Shown here piece after piece: positions 6,924 through 10,289 of a DNA stretch of 10,289 nucleotides. The first letter of the stretch is position 1, and each line of letters begins with the position of its first letter. Source of the DNA: an uncultured Fibrobacterota bacterium (lineage in GTDB: Bacteria; Fibrobacterota; Chitinivibrionia; Chitinivibrionales; CAIOZP01); contig CAIOZP010000099.1 of the NCBI GenBank assembly GCA_903862805.1, forward strand, positions 1 through 10,289, read 5' to 3'. The translations under genes were made by a program, and so were the position numbers. Under the pieces are notes generated by a model, which ran no database searches, was not told the DNA's origin, and saw only the letters and a list, made by a program, of their open reading frames with translations.

Positions 6924-9900
6924 ATGCCAAGATTCAGCAGTGTCATCAAAACAGTTGTAGGTTTGTGCTGTGTTGCAGGTTTACTGGCACCGCAGTCTGT
7001 TTACTCTCAATCAGATGAAGACAAGAAGAAAGCCGAGCTTCTGAAAAAGATTCAGGCGCTTCAGGCAAAAAAGACCGAAATCATCAATAAAACCAACGAA
7101 GAGGTCAAGAAGAATACATCAAGTGACGATGCCGGCCAGTCGAACGGCGAGATCGTTGCCCGATACGAAAAGATTCTTTCAACGTGCAAGGGTGGAGTCA
7201 AGAGCGACAAGTGCGCCGATGTTATGTACACTCTTGGCAAGCTTTATTATGAGGAGTGCCGCGACGGATATGTAAAGGCCCGTGAAGACTACGAAGCGGC
7301 CATGACCAAGTGGGAGAAAACTCATCAGGGCAAGGAACCGCTCAATCCACGTCCCAATTACGACAAATCACTCAACATGTACCGTCAAGCGATTGCGGCC
7401 TACCCCGATTATGTTCTGGCTGATGAGGGATATTTCCAGATTGGAAGCATCTACCTTGTAAATGGCGATATAGATAATGCCAAAAAGGCATTTGCGGATC
7501 TGATTCAGCACAAGCCGAATAGCGTTCGTGCTTCTGCGGCGCATTTCCGACTTGCCGACTTCTGTTTCCTCGATAGAGATTTCAAATGTGCGATGGATCA
7601 CCTCCAGAAGATCAATGAAAGCGAAGTGACGCCTGAAATTCTCGAAGGTGCGACTTACACAAAAGGCGAAGTTTATTACAATCAGGGCGATCTCGACAAG
7701 GCAGTTGAGCAGTTTTTCACCTATGTTGACAAGTGCGATGCAAACGAGTTTCCCAAAAAAGATCTTCGCGACGAGGCAATCGAGTACATCTCGATTTGTT
7801 ATTCCGATATGCCCAGTGGTGCAGATGTCGCGCTTTCCAAGTTCAAGAAAATTGGTGGGCGTCCTTATGAGCCGTCTGTTGTGTTCAATATTGGTATAAA
7901 GAACTTCAACCATGGGCAGTATGCCGAGTGTATTCCGGCGCTTGAGTCTGCGATCAAGGCATTCCCGAATTATAAGGACGCACCTATTGCCCGTCAAATG
8001 ATTATCGCATGTTATGTCATCCAGAAGAAATATGTGGATGCAAATGACGCACGTGAGAAGATGGTTGACACCTACAAGCCCGGAAGTGAATGGTACAACC
8101 AGAATTCCTCCGACAAGATTGCGATAGCAAAGGGCGAAGACGAAGTTCGCAAGGCGCTTTCGGCGATTCCGATTTACTATCACTCGGAGTTCCAGAAGTC
8201 CAAGAACAGCAATATGCGCGACAAGGCAATTGCACGGTACAATCAGTTTATGGAGATGTTTCCCGAAGACAAGTGGAAGTCTTACGAGTACAAATACTAT
8301 TTAGCTGAAATCTACAATGCCGCTAAAGAATACAAGAAGGCTGCAGATACCTACATGTTCGTTGCAACTCAGGATCTTTCCCAATATCCTGCCTTTCAGT
8401 CGGAGCTTGATACTCTTGGTGCAGACGCCGATCAGCTTGAGCGCATGAAGAAAGAGAAGCAGAAGGCTTCGCCTGTGGCGATTTCACAGGAGGATGCCGG
8501 TTACAATGCAATCGTGAATATGGACAATTTGCGCAAGCAGCGCGTGGCCAAAGAAGGGGTTTCGGAGGCGCAGTCCTACGACCTCGCCGAGACCAAGGCT
8601 ATGATCGATTTCATTCATCTTTTTGCGAAGAAATTCCCCAAGAGCACCACGACGTCCGAGGTTCTGTTCATTGCGGGAAACATTGCTTTCAGCGCAAAAG
8701 CTTGGCCAGCGGCTCTCGCCGAATATAACAGCATACTTACCGCTGTTCCGCCAACCGATTCTATCTATGGTAAAGGTATGAGAATGGTTGCGAACACCTA
8801 TACCGAGATGAATGAGTACGGAAAAGCTCTCGAAGTTTACGACAAGCTGATGGCGGGTATGAAGCAGGACTCAAAGGAATATGCTGAATTGGCCAGCCTT
8901 GCTTCGGCCGCGATATTCAAGCAGGCCGATGCACTTCGTACCTCTGGGAATCTCAGCGGTGCGGTTGACAAGTTCAAGTCTATTTTTGCAAAATTCCCGA
9001 CCAGCGAGGTTGCAGAGCGCGGTTGGTATGAGGCTGGTGTCACATATGAGAAGCTGAACAATATCGATGGCGCAGCCGACGTCTTCAAGACCTTGGCTGA
9101 CAAGTTTCCAGCGTCGAAGCTGAAGGAAGACGCTTTCGTTCGTGCTGCAACAGACTTGAAAAATGCCAAAAAATTTCAAGCCGCTGCGGATGTCTATCTG
9201 GCCGCTGCCAAGAAGGTGCAGAAAAGCGATTATGCGATTCCAAGCCTTTCTGCTGCGGGCGAGTGCTTCAAATCGGCGAACATGTATGATTCTGCCGGTG
9301 CCATGAACGAACTTATTGCGGCTCTTTATCCGGCAGACAAGAATTCTCCGACGGCACTGTATAACGCAGGTTATATGTACGAGCAGGGCAAACTCTACGC
9401 GCAGGCTATCAGGGTTTATACTGCGCTTTCGAGTAAATATCCCGAATCTCCAGATGCTGGTGAAGGCGCATATTCGGTCGGTCTTTGTGATTCTGCACTT
9501 GGCGACAATGTGGCGATGGCCAAGGCGTTTGCAGATTACGCCGCCAAGTACACTGGTGACAAGTCCCGCCAGATTGATGCGCTCGCAAGAGCCGCCGACG
9601 CCTATGCAGACATGAAGAATTTTGCAGACGCCGAAAAAACTGCGAGCAGTGCGATTTCCATCTACGAGACATTCAAAGGCAAGGCCGATTTCGATGTTGG
9701 CGTAGTTGCGAAGTCATACTTCATGCTTGGAGATATTAAGCAGCGTGAGCTGGAAGAAGTAAAACTTGTCGGCAAGACGGAGAAAGAACTCAAGGCAAAA
9801 ATCGACCAGAAAACGGCCATGCTTGAGCCGGTTCTCAAGGCATACGCACAGGCCATCGGACTCGGTGTTGGTGAATACACATTGCGTGCTACCTACAAAA

Positions 9901-10289
9901 TTGGCGAATGTTTCGTTGAGTTTGCAGCCGACGTGAGAGATCAGACGCTTTTCGGTTCGGAAGAGCAGAAGATCGCCGGCAAGATCAAGGTTATTTCCAG
10001 CCTCGAAAAATACTATGACAAGGCGATGGAGAAATTCGGTTGGGTTGTTCAAACCGCATATGATCAGAAGATTAAAAATGAGTGGGTGGACAAATCGAAA
10101 GACGAATTCATGCATGTGGCTTATATGAAAGGTCATTTGTTTGAAGAAGTCGGCGCCATTTTCAAGGACGCACCTGTTCCTAAAGGAATGTCAACGGCTG
10201 ATGCTCAGTCGTACAGAGATGTTCTTGAAGAGAAAAATCTCGAGGCCATGGACGCCGCTCTTCCAAAATACGAGGGCGCTATTGCGGCG
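6924..10289 (+). CDS. Very long secreted TPR-repeat protein (partial, 3' end outside window)
   Basis: An open frame of 1122 codons without a stop up to the last base; the protein continues beyond the window. GGAGGG (6907-6912) is 11 bases before the ATG, and the gene starts 45 bases after the previous stop, so cotranscription is likely. Residues 1-28 are a signal peptide (hydrophobic core about 10-22, cleavage after VYS28; no valid lipobox despite Cys15/16). Residues 33-68 are a Lys/Glu-rich coiled-coil segment. The remainder is mostly TPR-like helical pairs, with hallmarks such as YRQAIAAYPDYVLADEGYFQIG (split here: YRQAIAAYPDY, then GYFQIGSIYLVNGDIDNAKKA), GEVYYNQGDLDKAVEQFF, YKFKSIFAKFP-like helices near 680-690, and GYMYEQGKLYAQAIRVY near 817. 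Such proteins are protein-protein scaffolds, here in the periplasm or on the surface. Twelve Cys lie in the mature part, nine of them in 88-363. Large TPR proteins such as GltI/AgmK of gliding motility are a possible analogue; YbgF/BamD-type TPRs are much shorter. Confidence 0.85.
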   Translation, partial: MPRFSSVIKTVVGLCCVAGLLAPQSVYSQSDEDKKKAELLKKIQALQAKKTEIINKTNEEVKKNTSSDDAGQSNGEIVARYEKILSTCKGGVKSDKCADVMYTLGKLYYEECRDGYVKAREDYEAAMTKWEKTHQGKEPLNPRPNYDKSLNMYRQAIAAYPDYVLADEGYFQIGSIYLVNGDIDNAKKAFADLIQHKPNSVRASAAHFRLADFCFLDRDFKCAMDHLQKINESEVTPEILEGATYTKGEVYYNQGDLDKAVEQFFTYVDKCDANEFPKKDLRDEAIEYISICYSDMPSGADVALSKFKKIGGRPYEPSVVFNIGIKNFNHGQYAECIPALESAIKAFPNYKDAPIARQMIIACYVIQKKYVDANDAREKMVDTYKPGSEWYNQNSSDKIAIAKGEDEVRKALSAIPIYYHSEFQKSKNSNMRDKAIARYNQFMEMFPEDKWKSYEYKYYLAEIYNAAKEYKKAADTYMFVATQDLSQYPAFQSELDTLGADADQLERMKKEKQKASPVAISQEDAGYNAIVNMDNLRKQRVAKEGVSEAQSYDLAETKAMIDFIHLFAKKFPKSTTTSEVLFIAGNIAFSAKAWPAALAEYNSILTAVPPTDSIYGKGMRMVANTYTEMNEYGKALEVYDKLMAGMKQDSKEYAELASLASAAIFKQADALRTSGNLSGAVDKFKSIFAKFPTSEVAERGWYEAGVTYEKLNNIDGAADVFKTLADKFPASKLKEDAFVRAATDLKNAKKFQAAADVYLAAAKKVQKSDYAIPSLSAAGECFKSANMYDSAGAMNELIAALYPADKNSPTALYNAGYMYEQGKLYAQAIRVYTALSSKYPESPDAGEGAYSVGLCDSALGDNVAMAKAFADYAAKYTGDKSRQIDALARAADAYADMKNFADAEKTASSAISIYETFKGKADFDVGVVAKSYFMLGDIKQRELEEVKLVGKTEKELKAKIDQKTAMLEPVLKAYAQAIGLGVGEYTLRATYKIGECFVEFAADVRDQTLFGSEEQKIAGKIKVISSLEKYYDKAMEKFGWVVQTAYDQKIKNEWVDKSKDEFMHVAYMKGHLFEEVGAIFKDAPVPKGMSTADAQSYRDVLEEKNLEAMDAALPKYEGAIAA

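Noticed and set aside
7368..8183. A 271-codon - strand frame within the long TPR gene.
   Set aside because: The + strand reads through as a continuous TPR protein with signal peptide and ribosome site; the antisense product has no recognisable features.

Overview
The window looks like chromosomal DNA from a Gram-negative (diderm) bacterium of balanced base composition. All five recognisable genes lie on the + strand. An OmpA-type peptidoglycan-binding domain, a predicted outer-membrane barrel and several Sec signal peptides require an outer membrane. The mix of long extracytoplasmic TPR proteins, thrombospondin type 3 repeats and beta-helix/OmpA fusions recalls Fibrobacterota and other FCB-group bacteria, or Myxococcota. 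That placement is inference from gene style, not something the sequence proves.

Layout. Positions 1-201 are a leader with a short inverted repeat and a 10-bp direct repeat. Then comes a type II-like citrate synthase (202-1482, gltA). Five bases after its stop starts a secreted protein with a NodB/CE4 polysaccharide-deacetylase fold whose metal-binding motif is altered (1488-2432). A 493-base gap (2433-2925) carries no convincing gene. Its 3' part holds a striking control region: three TGACA half-sites exactly 21 bp apart, two inverted copies, and a near-consensus promoter (TTGACA, 17 bp, TATTTT).

That promoter appears to drive a three-gene envelope operon: (1) a secreted beta-helix / TSP3 / OmpA fusion (2926-4422); (2) an outer-membrane barrel fused to TPRs and a C-terminal coiled coil (4419-6878, ATGA overlap with the previous gene); (3) a very long secreted TPR protein (6924 to beyond the window end, at least 1122 codons, still open at the last base). 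I checked that third frame codon by codon and it has no stop.

Reading the operon together, the OmpA protein can anchor to peptidoglycan, the barrel sits in the outer membrane with a soluble TPR part, and the long TPR protein can act as a periplasmic or surface scaffold. This suggests a trans-envelope assembly, possibly related in plan to gliding-motility (Glt/Agl) or secretion complexes. No homology search was possible, so the assembly is a hypothesis and the domain calls are the firmer part.
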